The notes: generated by a model from the letters alone, not told the origin. 50,710 bases of DNA from Caballeronia hypogeia (GCF_001544875.2 NZ_FCOA02000045.1:1-50710); one strand, 5' to 3'. Counted from the first letter of the stretch, positions 8,479 through 17,078 are shown. Made by a program: numbers and translations.

Positions 8479-9036
8479 TCACTTCTTTTCGTTCATCCAC
8501 GCTGCGAAGCCTTCATGGCCGAGGCGTCGCAGCGTGTCTATGTTTCGTTCATAGATGTCCGATGCATCGGGAAAGGCGTCGACCGCGCGGTCGATGCTCG
8601 CTTCGCGCAACAGATGAAATATCGGATACGGTGCGCGATTCGTGTAGTTGTCGATATCGTCGGGCGCGGCGCCTTCGAACTGATAGTGCGGATGAAAACT
8701 CGCGATCTGCAATTCGCCCGCCAGTCCCAGTTGATCGAGCAGGCGCTCGGCGAAAAATAATGCGTCGTTGTAGTCGGAGAAATCGGCGAACGCGTGCGGC
8801 GTGATCAAAAGCGTCGTGTCGACGGATTCCGGATCGGTGTCGCGCAGCAGGCGAAGTTCATCGGTCAGTTCTACGACCAGATCTTCCACGCCGTGCGCCT
8901 CGCTCACCACATAGCGAATCTGTTTTTTAACATGCACGCTCTTGGCGAATGGGCACAGATTGAGTCCGATCACCGCGCGGGTGAGCCAGTGCTGGGTGGC
9001 CGCGATCACCTCGTCGCGGGTGCTGCTGTCAGTCAT
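8479..9036 (-). CDS. DUF1415 family protein
   Basis: A cytoplasmic protein of 185 residues with the family features AVIGLNLCPFAKSVHVKKQI near the N-terminus and FHPHYQFEG followed by TNRAPYPIFHLLREASI toward the C-terminus. No biochemical role is established for DUF1415. An AGGAAGG box precedes ATG 9036. The ATG overlaps the tetR stop codon as ATGA, so the two genes are almost certainly cotranscribed and translationally coupled. Confidence 0.88.
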   Translation of the reverse strand: MTDSSTRDEVIAATQHWLTRAVIGLNLCPFAKSVHVKKQIRYVVSEAHGVEDLVVELTDELRLLRDTDPESVDTTLLITPHAFADFSDYNDALFFAERLLDQLGLAGELQIASFHPHYQFEGAAPDDIDNYTNRAPYPIFHLLREASIDRAVDAFPDASDIYERNIDTLRRLGHEGFAAWMNEKK

Positions 9037-9716
9037 GAACCTTCCTGTTTTCGATGCGTGGCGCACGCCACGTCGATCAGCGTGCGTGCGATGCGCGGCG
9101 CCGCGCGCAGCGGACCCGATCCCGGACCGTATGTCTGGCTCGTCGCGTAGATGCCGTCGACCAGCAATGCGATCGATTCCGCCAGTTCCGCGGGATTATC
9201 CGCTCCCGCCGCCGTGGAAATCTCGACGAGCCGCGTCATCAGATAACTTTTGTTGCGCTCGACCAATTGCCGTGCCGGATGCGCCGGATCGCCGAACTCG
9301 CACGCGATGTTCACGAACGGGCAGCCGCGATAATCCGGCGACGACGCGCGTTTCACCAGATCTTCGAGCCCTTGAATCAGTTGCATCGCCGGGTCGTCCG
9401 GATGCTTCGCTACGCTCGCCTCGAAGCGCCGGCGAAATCCTTCGTCCATGCGCTCCAGATACGCGACGACGAGCTCGTCCTTCGACGCGAATTGCCGATA
9501 CAGGCTCATCTTGTTGACGCCCGCGCGCTCCACGACGGCATCGACGCCGATCGCGCGAACGCCGTCGCGATAGAACAGTTCCTGCGCCGCGTCGAGCAGT
9601 TGCTCCTGCGCGGTCGCGCCGTCGGTGCGGACACCGCGCCGGCTGGGGTTTTTCGGCTGCTCTGTTGTCGATCGTGTCAAAGTCGGTCCCTCGAAATTTC
9701 GCTGCGTGCTTGACAT
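9033..9716 (-). CDS. TetR/AcrR-family transcriptional regulator
   Basis: A regulator of up to 227 residues. The helix-turn-helix lies at about residues 38-85 (AQELFYRDGVRAIGVDAVVERAGVNKMSLYRQFASKDEL). A longer ligand-binding domain follows, including YRGCPFVNIACEFGDPAHP, a segment common in TetR regulators with a TetR_C C-terminal domain. The operator-like palindrome lies directly against ATG 9716 with no ribosome binding site. Translation may therefore be leaderless, or may start at an in-frame TTG about 13 codons downstream. It faces an MFS transporter gene, its likely target. Confidence 0.88.
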   Translation of the reverse strand: MSSTQRNFEGPTLTRSTTEQPKNPSRRGVRTDGATAQEQLLDAAQELFYRDGVRAIGVDAVVERAGVNKMSLYRQFASKDELVVAYLERMDEGFRRRFEASVAKHPDDPAMQLIQGLEDLVKRASSPDYRGCPFVNIACEFGDPAHPARQLVERNKSYLMTRLVEISTAAGADNPAELAESIALLVDGIYATSQTYGPGSGPLRAAPRIARTLIDVACATHRKQEGS

Positions 9717-9732
9717 GTTACCGACCAGTAAC
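9717..9732. promoter_or_regulatory. Candidate TetR operator
   Basis: GTTAC-CGACCA-GTAAC has perfect 5-bp arms and a 6-bp spacer, immediately upstream of the tetR start and about 80 bp from the divergent MFS gene. A further GGTAAC half-site occurs about 30 bp on. The position suits autorepression and control of the transporter. Confidence 0.55.
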
Positions 9733-9809
9733 TAAGCTCGCAACTCTGATGTGACAGAGCGGTAACGAAAGTTCTAGCCAGAGACAAAAATCAACGAAAC
9801 GGAGCAGCG

Positions 9810-11093
9810 ATGAATTGGGTTGCGAGACGGCTGAATGGCCGGGTGCACTACGGCTGGGTCGCGGTGGGCGTCGTGTTTTTCGTGCTGCTGGCCGCGGCCG
9901 GCACGCGCGCGACGCCGAGCGTCATGATGCTGCCGCTGGAAAAGCAGTTTGGCTGGTCGCGCGGCACGATCTCGCTGGCCATTTCGATCAATCTCGCGCT
10001 TTACGGACTGGCCGGCCCGTTCGCGGCGGCGGCGATGCAGCGCTTCGGCGTGCGTCCGACCGTGCTCGCCGCGCTCGCGACGCTGGCGGCGGGCGTCGGC
10101 ATTTCGTCGATGATGACCGAGCCGTGGCAGATGGTGCTCGTCTGGGGCGTGATGGTCGGCAGCGCGACGGGCGTCGCGGCGCTCACACTTTCCGCGACGA
10201 TCGTGAACCGCTGGTTCACCACGCATCGCGGCCTCGCGATGGGCATTCTCACCGCCAGTTCCGCGACTGGCCAGCTCGTGTTCCTGCCGTTCCTCGCATC
10301 GATTTCGGAGCACTACGGCTGGCGGCCGGTGGTGTTCGTGGTCGCGGCGGCGGCGGCGGTCGTCCTGCCGTTCGTCGCGTGGCTTCTGCCCGAGCGTCCG
10401 GCTGACATGGCGCTGCGGCCCGTCGGCGAAAAGGCCGATCTGCCGCCGGGCGCCTACACGCCGCCGAAGAATCCGATCAAGCTCGCGTTCAGCACGCTCG
10501 GCTCCGCCAGCAAGACGCGCGATTTCTGGCTGCTGTTCTTCAGCTTTTTCGTCTGCGGCGCGAGCACGAACGGTTATGTCGGCACGCACCTGATCGCGAT
10601 GTGCTCCGACTACGGCATGACGCAAGTGCAGGGCGCGACGCTGCTCGCTGCGATGGGCATTTTCGACCTGTTCGGCACGACGCTTTCCGGCTGGCTCTCC
10701 GACCGTTTCAACGCGCGCGTGCTGCTGTTCTGGTACTACGGGCTGCGCGGGCTGTCGCTGATTTATCTGCCGTACGCGTTCGGCATCGATTTCTTCGGTC
10801 TGCCGCTGTTCGCCGTGTTCTACGGCCTCGACTGGATCGCGACCGTGCCGCCGACCGTGCGCCTCGCCACGGATGTCTACGGCAAGGAATCGGCGCCGAT
10901 CGTGTTCGGCTGGGTCGTCGCGGGCCATCAGCTAGGCGCGGCTTTCGCGGCGCTGGGGGGCGGCATGCTGCGCTCGAGCCTCGGCAGCTACACCGTCGCG
11001 ACGATGATCTCGGGCGGCCTGTGTCTCGTCGCCGCGGTGACCGTGTTGCGCATCAATCGGGCGAATCGGTCGATGGGCGTGGCCGCGACCTGA
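9810..11093 (+). CDS. MFS transporter (OFA/MCT-like)
   Basis: A 427-residue major facilitator with about 12 hydrophobic segments. The opening RVHYGWVAVGVVFFVLLAAAGTRATPSVMMLPLEKQFGWSR is typical of the oxalate-formate/monocarboxylate-like branch, as is WFTTHRGLAMGILTASSATGQL in the middle of the N-half. A GGAG box precedes ATG 9810. It is divergent from the TetR gene and separated from it by the candidate operator, so it is probably induced by that regulator's ligand. Substrate unknown; a small carboxylate or a drug are both possible. Confidence 0.85.
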   Translation: MNWVARRLNGRVHYGWVAVGVVFFVLLAAAGTRATPSVMMLPLEKQFGWSRGTISLAISINLALYGLAGPFAAAAMQRFGVRPTVLAALATLAAGVGISSMMTEPWQMVLVWGVMVGSATGVAALTLSATIVNRWFTTHRGLAMGILTASSATGQLVFLPFLASISEHYGWRPVVFVVAAAAAVVLPFVAWLLPERPADMALRPVGEKADLPPGAYTPPKNPIKLAFSTLGSASKTRDFWLLFFSFFVCGASTNGYVGTHLIAMCSDYGMTQVQGATLLAAMGIFDLFGTTLSGWLSDRFNARVLLFWYYGLRGLSLIYLPYAFGIDFFGLPLFAVFYGLDWIATVPPTVRLATDVYGKESAPIVFGWVVAGHQLGAAFAALGGGMLRSSLGSYTVATMISGGLCLVAAVTVLRINRANRSMGVAAT

Positions 11094-11161
11094 GGCGCTG
11101 CACGGCCGCGTGAGCTTGTTTATCCTTGTCGCTTGCCGATTCAACCGACAAGGAAAGAAAC

Positions 11162-11758
11162 ATGACCACGAAACCCGCTCCGACCGACATCGACATCCAC
11201 GAACTGATCGCCGGTCGCTGGAGCCCGCGCGCGTTCGCCGACAAGCCGGTCGATCGCGCGCAGTTGCATCGGCTGCTGGAGGCGGCGCGCTGGGCGCCGT
11301 CGTCGAACAACATGCAGCCTTGGCGCTTCATCGCGTTCGACCGTCATCGCGACGAAGCCGCGTTCAACCGCGCGTTCGACACGCTCGCGCCCTCGAATCA
11401 GAAGTGGAACGCGCATGTGCCGCTGCTGGTTTGCGTGGCGGCTTATTCGCTGACGCCGAAGAACGAACCGAACAAGACCGCGCTCTACGACACCGGCGCC
11501 GCCGCGATGACGCTGGTCCTGCAAGCTCACGCGCTGGGCCTCGCGACGCATCAGATGGGCGGCTTCGACCGCGACGCTTTCCGAGCGGCGTTCTCGATTC
11601 CCGACGAGGTGCAAGTCATCGCGATGGTCGCGATCGGCCATTTCGGCGACGCCAGCCAGCTCGACGAAGCGTTGCGCGAACGCGAAGCCGCGCCGCGTGC
11701 GCGCAAGCCGCTCGGCGAAACGGCGTTCGAAGGCGCGTGGAACAAGGCGTTCGAGTAA
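11162..11758 (+). CDS. Nitroreductase family protein
   Basis: An FMN-dependent oxidoreductase of 198 residues. The FMN-phosphate contact RWSPRAFADKPV is at residues ~19-30, and EAARWAPSSNNMQPWRFIAF at ~41-60 is the family signature. DTGAAAMTLVLQAHALGLATHQMGGFD is the central helix that forms the dimer and flavin site. It probably reduces nitro compounds, quinones or flavin with NAD(P)H. An AAGGAAAG box precedes ATG 11162, which was chosen over an upstream in-frame start. It lies 68 bp after the MFS gene and may be read from the same promoter. Confidence 0.88.
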   Translation: MTTKPAPTDIDIHELIAGRWSPRAFADKPVDRAQLHRLLEAARWAPSSNNMQPWRFIAFDRHRDEAAFNRAFDTLAPSNQKWNAHVPLLVCVAAYSLTPKNEPNKTALYDTGAAAMTLVLQAHALGLATHQMGGFDRDAFRAAFSIPDEVQVIAMVAIGHFGDASQLDEALREREAAPRARKPLGETAFEGAWNKAFE

Positions 11759-11765
11759 GCGTGGT

Positions 11766-13265
11766 TCAGTGCTCGTCCGCCGCCGAAAGCGGACGAGCGA
11801 CATCTTCCAGCGACTTGCGCTCCGCCGCGACGCCCCAGATGCCCGCCACGACCGCCGCCGCGATCATCAGCGCCGAGCCGATCAGATAGCCGATGAACAC
11901 GGCGCCCCGTTCGTGCGTATCGATCAACTGGCCGAACAGCGTCGGTCCGATGATGCCGCCGAACGCCGTGCCGAAGGCGTAGAACACGGCAATCGCCAGT
12001 GCGCGAATCTCGAGCGGGAAGGTTTCGCTCACCGTCAGATAGGCGGAACTCGCCGCCGCCGAGGCGAAGAAGAAAATCACCATCCACGCGATCGTCTGCT
12101 CCGTCACCGTGAGCATGCCGCGCATGAACATCCAGCCGCTGATCGTCAGCAGGACGCCCGAAATCGCGTACGTGAAGGCGATCATCCGGCGCCGGCCGAG
12201 CACGTCGAAGAGCCTGCCGAGCAGCACGGGGCCGAGGAAGTTGCCCGCCGCGAACGGCAGCACATACCAGCCGATTTGATCGCCCGGCACCTTGTAGAAG
12301 TCGGTGAGCACAAGCGCGTAGGTGAAAAAGATCGCGTTGTAGAAAAACGCCTGCGCGGTCATCAGCATCAGTCCGACGAGCGAGCGGCTGCGATTCGCCT
12401 TGAAAAGCGTATGCACGACTTCGCGAATCGGCGTTCCCTCGCGGGCGCGCAGGCGCAGCGGCTTTATATGCGTATTGGGAATCTCGACGCCATGCTGACG
12501 AAAATGCGCCTCGATTTCCTCGACGACCTGTCTCGCTTCCTCCGCGCGGTTGTGCGTGATGAGCCAGCGCGGGCTCTCCGGCACCCACATCCGCATGAAG
12601 AGAATCGTGAGGCCGAGCGCCGCGCCGATCAGGAAGCACGCGCGCCAGCCCCAGTCGGGCGGCAGCATGCCCGGGTCGAGCAGCACGAGCGACCCCGCCG
12701 CGCCAATTCCCGCGCCGATCCAGAACGTGCCGTTGATGGCGAGGTCGGTCCAGCCGCGCAGTCGCGCGGGCGTGAATTCCTGGATCGTCGAGTTGATCGC
12801 GGTGTACTCGCCGCCAATGCCCGCGCCAGTGAGAAAGCGGAACAGCACGAAGGTCGCGAGATTCCACGAGAACGCGGTCGCAGCGGTCGCGGCGACGTAG
12901 AGAAACAGCGTGATGAAAAACAGCTTGCGCCGGCCGAGCCGGTCCGTGAGCCAGCCGAAACCGAGCGCGCCGAGTACGGCGCCCGCGATATACGCGCTGC
13001 CCGCGACGCCAACATCCGCATTTGAAAACTGCAATGCCGGGCTCGTCTTGAGCGCGCTCGCGACCGCGCCGGCGAGCGTCACCTCGAGGCCGTCGAGCAG
13101 CCAGGTGATGCCGAGCGCGCACACGATCAACGTGTGAAAACGCCCCCACGGCAGACGATCGAGCCGTCCCGGCAGATCGGTTTCGATGATCTCAGGACGC
13201 TCGCTGGCTGGATCGCTCAAACGGTTCTCCTGCGGATTGTCGCGCTGCGCGACGGTTTCGCTCAT
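11766..13265 (-). CDS. MFS transporter, sugar/metabolite:H+ symporter type
   Basis: A 499-residue transporter with about 12 membrane helices and a ~50-residue cytoplasmic N-terminus. Sugar-porter hallmarks are present: GWLTDRLGRRKLFF (loop 2-3), FRFLTGAGIGGEYTAIN in helix 4, WVPESPRWLITHNR before the central loop, and a repeat GRLFDVLGRRRM in the C-half. This branch includes carriers for aromatic acids and sugars; the substrate cannot be fixed here. ATG 13265 has a GGAAG box. It converges on the nitroreductase gene and diverges from the Hsp70-like gene. Confidence 0.85.
   Translation of the reverse strand: MSETVAQRDNPQENRLSDPASERPEIIETDLPGRLDRLPWGRFHTLIVCALGITWLLDGLEVTLAGAVASALKTSPALQFSNADVGVAGSAYIAGAVLGALGFGWLTDRLGRRKLFFITLFLYVAATAATAFSWNLATFVLFRFLTGAGIGGEYTAINSTIQEFTPARLRGWTDLAINGTFWIGAGIGAAGSLVLLDPGMLPPDWGWRACFLIGAALGLTILFMRMWVPESPRWLITHNRAEEARQVVEEIEAHFRQHGVEIPNTHIKPLRLRAREGTPIREVVHTLFKANRSRSLVGLMLMTAQAFFYNAIFFTYALVLTDFYKVPGDQIGWYVLPFAAGNFLGPVLLGRLFDVLGRRRMIAFTYAISGVLLTISGWMFMRGMLTVTEQTIAWMVIFFFASAAASSAYLTVSETFPLEIRALAIAVFYAFGTAFGGIIGPTLFGQLIDTHERGAVFIGYLIGSALMIAAAVVAGIWGVAAERKSLEDVARPLSAADEH
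11771..11798. terminator. Shared hairpin at convergent gene ends
   Basis: A perfect 10-bp stem (GCTCGTCCGC at 11771-11780 with GCGGACGAGC at 11789-11798) falls in the last codons of the MFS gene, 12 bp past the nitroreductase stop. There is no T-run on either strand, so it may act as an RNA 3'-end stabiliser or a factor-dependent terminator. Confidence 0.45.
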
Positions 13266-13368
13266 GGACTTCCGGACGTGCTTTCGACTTCGCTTTGACT
13301 GCGACGACGCACGCAAAATAGTGAATAAATTGCTACACGGCGAGCAAGTTGCATTCCGCTTTTATCGA

Positions 13369-13386
13369 TTAAACTCAGTGGTTTAA
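13369..13386. promoter_or_regulatory. Inverted repeat in AT-rich MFS/Hsp70 intergenic region
   Basis: TTAAAC-TCAGTG-GTTTAA has perfect 6-bp arms around a 6-bp spacer, in an AT-rich pocket between divergent genes. It is a plausible operator for one or both promoters. Confidence 0.4.
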
Positions 13387-13481
13387 AAATAAACGAAACA
13401 CGGTTGATGCGTCTCCCGGAACGTGATAAAAACGCCGTCCATGTTTGAATGCGGCGCTCTCCGACGGCGCCGCCGAAGCCC

Positions 13482-14732
13482 ATGACTTATTGCGCGATCG
13501 ATTTCGGCACGTCCAATTCCGCCGTCGCTCTTCCCGATGGCCTGTCGATTCGGCTGGCGCCCGTCGAGGGCGACGCCACCACGCTGCCCACGTCGGTGTT
13601 CTTCAACACCGACGAGAATAACCAGTCGTACGGCCGCGCGGCGCTGGAGGCGTATATCGACGGTTTCGACGGCCGTCTGATGCGCTCGATGAAGAGCATT
13701 CTCGGCTCGCCGCTCGCCGATAACAGCACCGACCTGGGCGACGGCTCCGCAATCAAATACACCGACGTCATCACGCTCTTTCTGCAGCATCTGAAGCAGA
13801 AGGCGCAGGCGCTCGCCCCTGAGCCGCTCACGCGAGCGGTGCTCGGCCGCCCGGTGTTTTTCGTCGACGACGATCCCAAAGCCGACCGCATGGCGCAGAA
13901 GCAGCTCGAAGCGTGCGCGCACGCCATCGGTCTGCGCGAGATTCACTTCCAGTACGAACCGATCGCCGCCGCCTTCGACTACGAAGCGGGCCTGACGAAC
14001 GAGGGGCTCGTGCTGGTCGCGGACATCGGCGGCGGCACCTCGGACTTTTCGCTCGTGCGAGTGGGACCGGAACGCGCCCGGCATCTCGAGCGCAAGGACG
14101 ACGTGCTCGCGCATCATGGCGTGCACGTGGCCGGCACGGATTTCGACCGCCGCGTCGAACTCGTGACCGTGCTGCGGGAACTCGGCTATCAGTCGCTCGA
14201 TCCCAAGGGACGCGAACTGCCCAGTTCCGTGTATTTCGATCTCGCGACCTGGCACCTGATCAACACGGTCTACACGCCCAAGCGCGTGAGCGAATTACAA
14301 CTGATGCGCCATCTCTACTCCGACACGCGCCATCACGACCGTCTGATGCGCGTAGTGGATCGGCGGCTCGGTCACGCGCTGACTGCGCACGCGGAAGAAG
14401 CGAAGATCGACGTCGCGGCGGGTGGCGTCACCGAAATCGACATGGAAGAGGTCGAAGAAGCGCTGCGCGTGGCCTTCGATGAAGCGCAACTGATCGCGGC
14501 GGGCGCGGACGAGACGCGGCGCATCGTCGAGGCGGCGCAGGAAACGCTCAAGCGCGCCGGCGTCGCGCCCGGCGACGTCGGCGCCATTTATTTCACTGGC
14601 GGCACGACCGGCTTGCGGTTCCTGTCGGAGGCACTGTCGGCGGCTTTTCCCGGCGCGCAACCGGTGTTCGGCGATCGCCTCGCCAGCGTGGCGAAGGGAC
14701 TCGGCATCTACGCCCAGCGCGTGTTCGCCTAA
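13482..14732 (+). CDS. Hsp70-family protein (YegD-like)
   Basis: A 416-residue actin-fold ATPase domain without the DnaK substrate-binding domain. The phosphate-1 loop is AIDFGTSNSAVAL at residues ~5-17, the connect region FQYEPIAAAFDYE at ~160-172, phosphate-2 ADIGGGTSDFSLV at ~184-196, and the adenosine motif YFTGGTTGLRFL near the C-terminus. This matches the E. coli YegD type, a putative chaperone of uncertain role. ATG 13482 gives a start eight residues before the P-loop sequence, as usual. It is followed by a strong terminator and stands alone. Confidence 0.88.
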   Translation: MTYCAIDFGTSNSAVALPDGLSIRLAPVEGDATTLPTSVFFNTDENNQSYGRAALEAYIDGFDGRLMRSMKSILGSPLADNSTDLGDGSAIKYTDVITLFLQHLKQKAQALAPEPLTRAVLGRPVFFVDDDPKADRMAQKQLEACAHAIGLREIHFQYEPIAAAFDYEAGLTNEGLVLVADIGGGTSDFSLVRVGPERARHLERKDDVLAHHGVHVAGTDFDRRVELVTVLRELGYQSLDPKGRELPSSVYFDLATWHLINTVYTPKRVSELQLMRHLYSDTRHHDRLMRVVDRRLGHALTAHAEEAKIDVAAGGVTEIDMEEVEEALRVAFDEAQLIAAGADETRRIVEAAQETLKRAGVAPGDVGAIYFTGGTTGLRFLSEALSAAFPGAQPVFGDRLASVAKGLGIYAQRVFA

Positions 14733-14762
14733 GGGCACGCCGGAGCCATTGGCGCAAAAACA

Positions 14763-14791
14763 AAAAAACCCCGCCTAGGCGGGGTTTTTTC
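14763..14791. terminator. Bidirectional terminator between hsp70-like gene and csp
   Basis: AAAAAACCCCGCC-TA-GGCGGGGTTTTTT forms a stem of CCCCGCC with GGCGGGG, with A/T runs on both flanks. It serves the plus-strand Hsp70-like gene and the minus-strand cold-shock gene. Confidence 0.88.
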
Positions 14792-14810
14792 ATACGAATT
14801 CTCGCGGGTC

Positions 14811-15014
14811 TTAGACCGGCTTGATGTTCGCGGCTTGCTTGCCCTTCGGGCCAGTCTTCACTTCGTAGGAAACCTTTTGGTTTTCCTGAAGCGTCTTGAA
14901 GCCTTCGATGCGGATTTCCGAGAAGTGCGCGAACAGATCTTCGCCGCCGCCATCCGGAGTGATGAAGCCAAAGCCCTTTGCGTCATTGAACCACTTGACG
15001 GTACCGGTTTCCAT
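14811..15014 (-). CDS. cspA: Cold-shock domain protein
   Basis: A 67-residue single-domain RNA/ssDNA chaperone. It starts METGTVKWFNDAKGFGFITP, containing RNP1 (KGFGFI), followed by RNP2-like LFAHFSEI. The ending VKTGPKGKQAANIKPV is typical of proteobacterial CspA/CspE. It melts RNA secondary structure and may be cold-inducible or constitutive; several paralogues usually exist per genome. The start was moved from an in-frame upstream ATG to 15014. It has a sigma70-type promoter and a leader of about 138 nt. Confidence 0.93.
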   Translation of the reverse strand: METGTVKWFNDAKGFGFITPDGGGEDLFAHFSEIRIEGFKTLQENQKVSYEVKTGPKGKQAANIKPV

Positions 15015-15158
15015 GTTACTTGTTCCAAAAAAATGATGAATAAGGCCGAAGCCCAAGGGTGCGGAAAATCAAGGAAGGGGCAATGGGACCAACCGGAGTA
15101 CCGTGATGGCGAACTCGAAAGAACCAATTCACTCGCCACTTGAAATCCTGCAAGAAGC

Positions 15159-15187
15159 TTTATACGGCGAAACGATATCCGGGTCAA
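15159..15187 (-). promoter_or_regulatory. Promoter of the cold-shock gene, with long 5' leader
   Basis: On the minus strand TTGACC (15182-15187) and TATAAA (15159-15164) are separated by exactly 17 bp. A start near 15152 would give an untranslated leader of about 138 nt before ATG 15014. Long structured leaders are characteristic of cspA-type mRNAs, where they act as RNA thermosensors. Confidence 0.7.
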
Positions 15188-15324
15188 TTAATTTCCGACA
15201 ACTCTGAGGGGATATTTTCGGGATAGGCAACCAAAACTTACAAATCTTTCTGTGATGGGTCAGTTTTACTCAAAAACATCAAAATCAAGGTGAATCTTCT
15301 TCCCGACGTGCACTGCATTCGAAA

Positions 15325-15365
15325 GGTGCAACCGTTACACTACGCGCCATCTTAAAGGTTGCACC
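15325..15365. promoter_or_regulatory. Inverted repeat GGTGCAACC ... GGTTGCACC
   Basis: Two perfect 9-bp arms at 15325-15333 and 15357-15365, centre-to-centre 32 bp (about three helical turns), lie 86 bp before the APC permease start. Each arm is itself a GGT-n3-ACC dyad. Likely a two-site operator for the permease; see findings. Confidence 0.5.
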
Positions 15366-15450
15366 GAAACATCGGATCGCCGGGAACGGTTCTGGCATCC
15401 CGAGGCCGGGCGGTACGGTTGGCCGCGAGCGAAGCGCTGCGGCGCGAGAC

Positions 15451-17058
15451 ATGGAGAAAAAGATTTTGAAGAGTTCGATACAGAGAAATATCGGCCCGAT
15501 GGCGCTGCTATTGACGGGCCTGGGGTCCATCATCGGTTCGGGCTGGCTCTTTGGGGCATGGAAAGCCGCGAAGATTGCAGGACCGGCCGCGATCGTCGCG
15601 TGGGTGATCGGCGCGGTGGTCATTCTGGCGATCGCCCTGACCTACGCCGAACTCGGCGCAATGTTCCCCGAGTCCGGCGGCATGGTGCGCTATGCGCGCT
15701 ATTCGCACGGCGCGCTCGTCGGCTTCATCAGCGCGTGGGCGAACTGGATCGCGATCGTCTCGGTCATTCCGATCGAAGCCGAAGCATCGATTCAATATAT
15801 GAGCACCTGGCCCTATGACTGGGCGCACGCGCTGTTCGTCAACGAATCGCTGACGCCGATGGGCATTGCGCTGTCGGCCGTGCTCGTGATCATCTATTTC
15901 ATGCTGAACTACTGGGGCGTGAAGGTGTTCGCGCGCGCCAATTCGGCCATCACGATCTTCAAGTTCCTGATTCCGGGCGCGACCATTGCCGGCCTGATCT
16001 TCACGGGCTTCCATTCCGAGAACTTCGGCACGACTTCCAGCTTCGCGCCGTACGGCTGGCCCGCCGTGCTGACGGCGGTGGCCACCAGCGGCATCGTGTT
16101 CAGCTTCAATGGCTTTCAGAGCCCGGTGAACCTCGCGGGTGAGGCGCGCAATCCGGCGCGCAGCGTGCCGTTCGCCGTGATCGGCTCGATTCTGCTTGCG
16201 CTTGTGATCTACGTGCTGCTGCAGATCGCGTATATCGGCGCGGTGAGTCCGACCGATGTGACGAAGGGCTGGTCGCACTTCAACTTCGCGTCGCCGTTCG
16301 CGGAACTGGCGCTCGCGCTGAACCTCAACTGGCTCGCGATCCTGCTGTACGTCGACGCCTTTGTCAGCCCGAGCGGTACAGGCACGACTTACATGGCGAC
16401 GACCACGCGCATGATCTACGCGATGGAGCGCAACGGCACGATGCCGAAGCTCTTCGGCAGCGTGCATCCGTTCTACGGCGTGCCGCGCCCGGCGATGTGG
16501 TTCAACTTGTTCGTCGCGTTCGTCTTTCTGTTCTTCTTCCGCGGCTGGAGCTCGCTGGCGGCAGTGATTTCGGTTGCGACCGTCATTTCATACCTCACCG
16601 GACCGGTCAGCCTGATGGCGCTGCGCCGCGCGGCCACCGATCTCGACCGCCCGCTCAAGCTGCCGCTGATGGGCCTGATCGCGCCGTTCGCGTTCGTGTG
16701 CGCGTCGCTCGTGCTGTTCTGGGCGAAGTGGCCGCTCACGGGCGAAATCATTCTGCTGATGGTCGTCGCGCTACCGGTGTATTTCTACTATCAGGGCAAG
16801 ATGGGCTTCTCGGGCTGGGGCCGCGATCTCAAGGCCGCGTGGTGGCTGATTACGTATCTGCCGTCGATGGCGGTGATGTCGCTGATCGGCAGCAAGGATT
16901 TCGGCGGAAACGGGCTTCTGCCGTACGGCTGGGATATGGCCGCGGTCGCCATTCTCGCGCTGATCTTCTACTACTGGGGCGTGCACACGGGTTATCGCAC
17001 CAAGTATCTCGACGAGCGCGAAAGCCGCGACGATATTCTTCACGAAGTCGGCGCGTAA
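15451..17058 (+). CDS. APC-family amino acid permease
   Basis: A 535-residue inner-membrane transporter with about 12-14 hydrophobic helices. The unwound helix-1 substrate motif GSIIGSGWLFG is present, as are AELGAMFPESGGMVRYARYSHG in helix 2 and FSFNGFQSPVNLAGEARNPARSVP in helix 6, the core substrate-binding elements of the LeuT fold. The overall pattern resembles aspartate:proton symporters of the YveA/AspT type, but the specificity cannot be read from sequence alone. It is followed by a strong terminator and has an unusual repeat upstream. Confidence 0.88.
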   Translation: MEKKILKSSIQRNIGPMALLLTGLGSIIGSGWLFGAWKAAKIAGPAAIVAWVIGAVVILAIALTYAELGAMFPESGGMVRYARYSHGALVGFISAWANWIAIVSVIPIEAEASIQYMSTWPYDWAHALFVNESLTPMGIALSAVLVIIYFMLNYWGVKVFARANSAITIFKFLIPGATIAGLIFTGFHSENFGTTSSFAPYGWPAVLTAVATSGIVFSFNGFQSPVNLAGEARNPARSVPFAVIGSILLALVIYVLLQIAYIGAVSPTDVTKGWSHFNFASPFAELALALNLNWLAILLYVDAFVSPSGTGTTYMATTTRMIYAMERNGTMPKLFGSVHPFYGVPRPAMWFNLFVAFVFLFFFRGWSSLAAVISVATVISYLTGPVSLMALRRAATDLDRPLKLPLMGLIAPFAFVCASLVLFWAKWPLTGEIILLMVVALPVYFYYQGKMGFSGWGRDLKAAWWLITYLPSMAVMSLIGSKDFGGNGLLPYGWDMAAVAILALIFYYWGVHTGYRTKYLDERESRDDILHEVGA

Positions 17059-17078
17059 GCGTTATTCGCGTAAAACGA

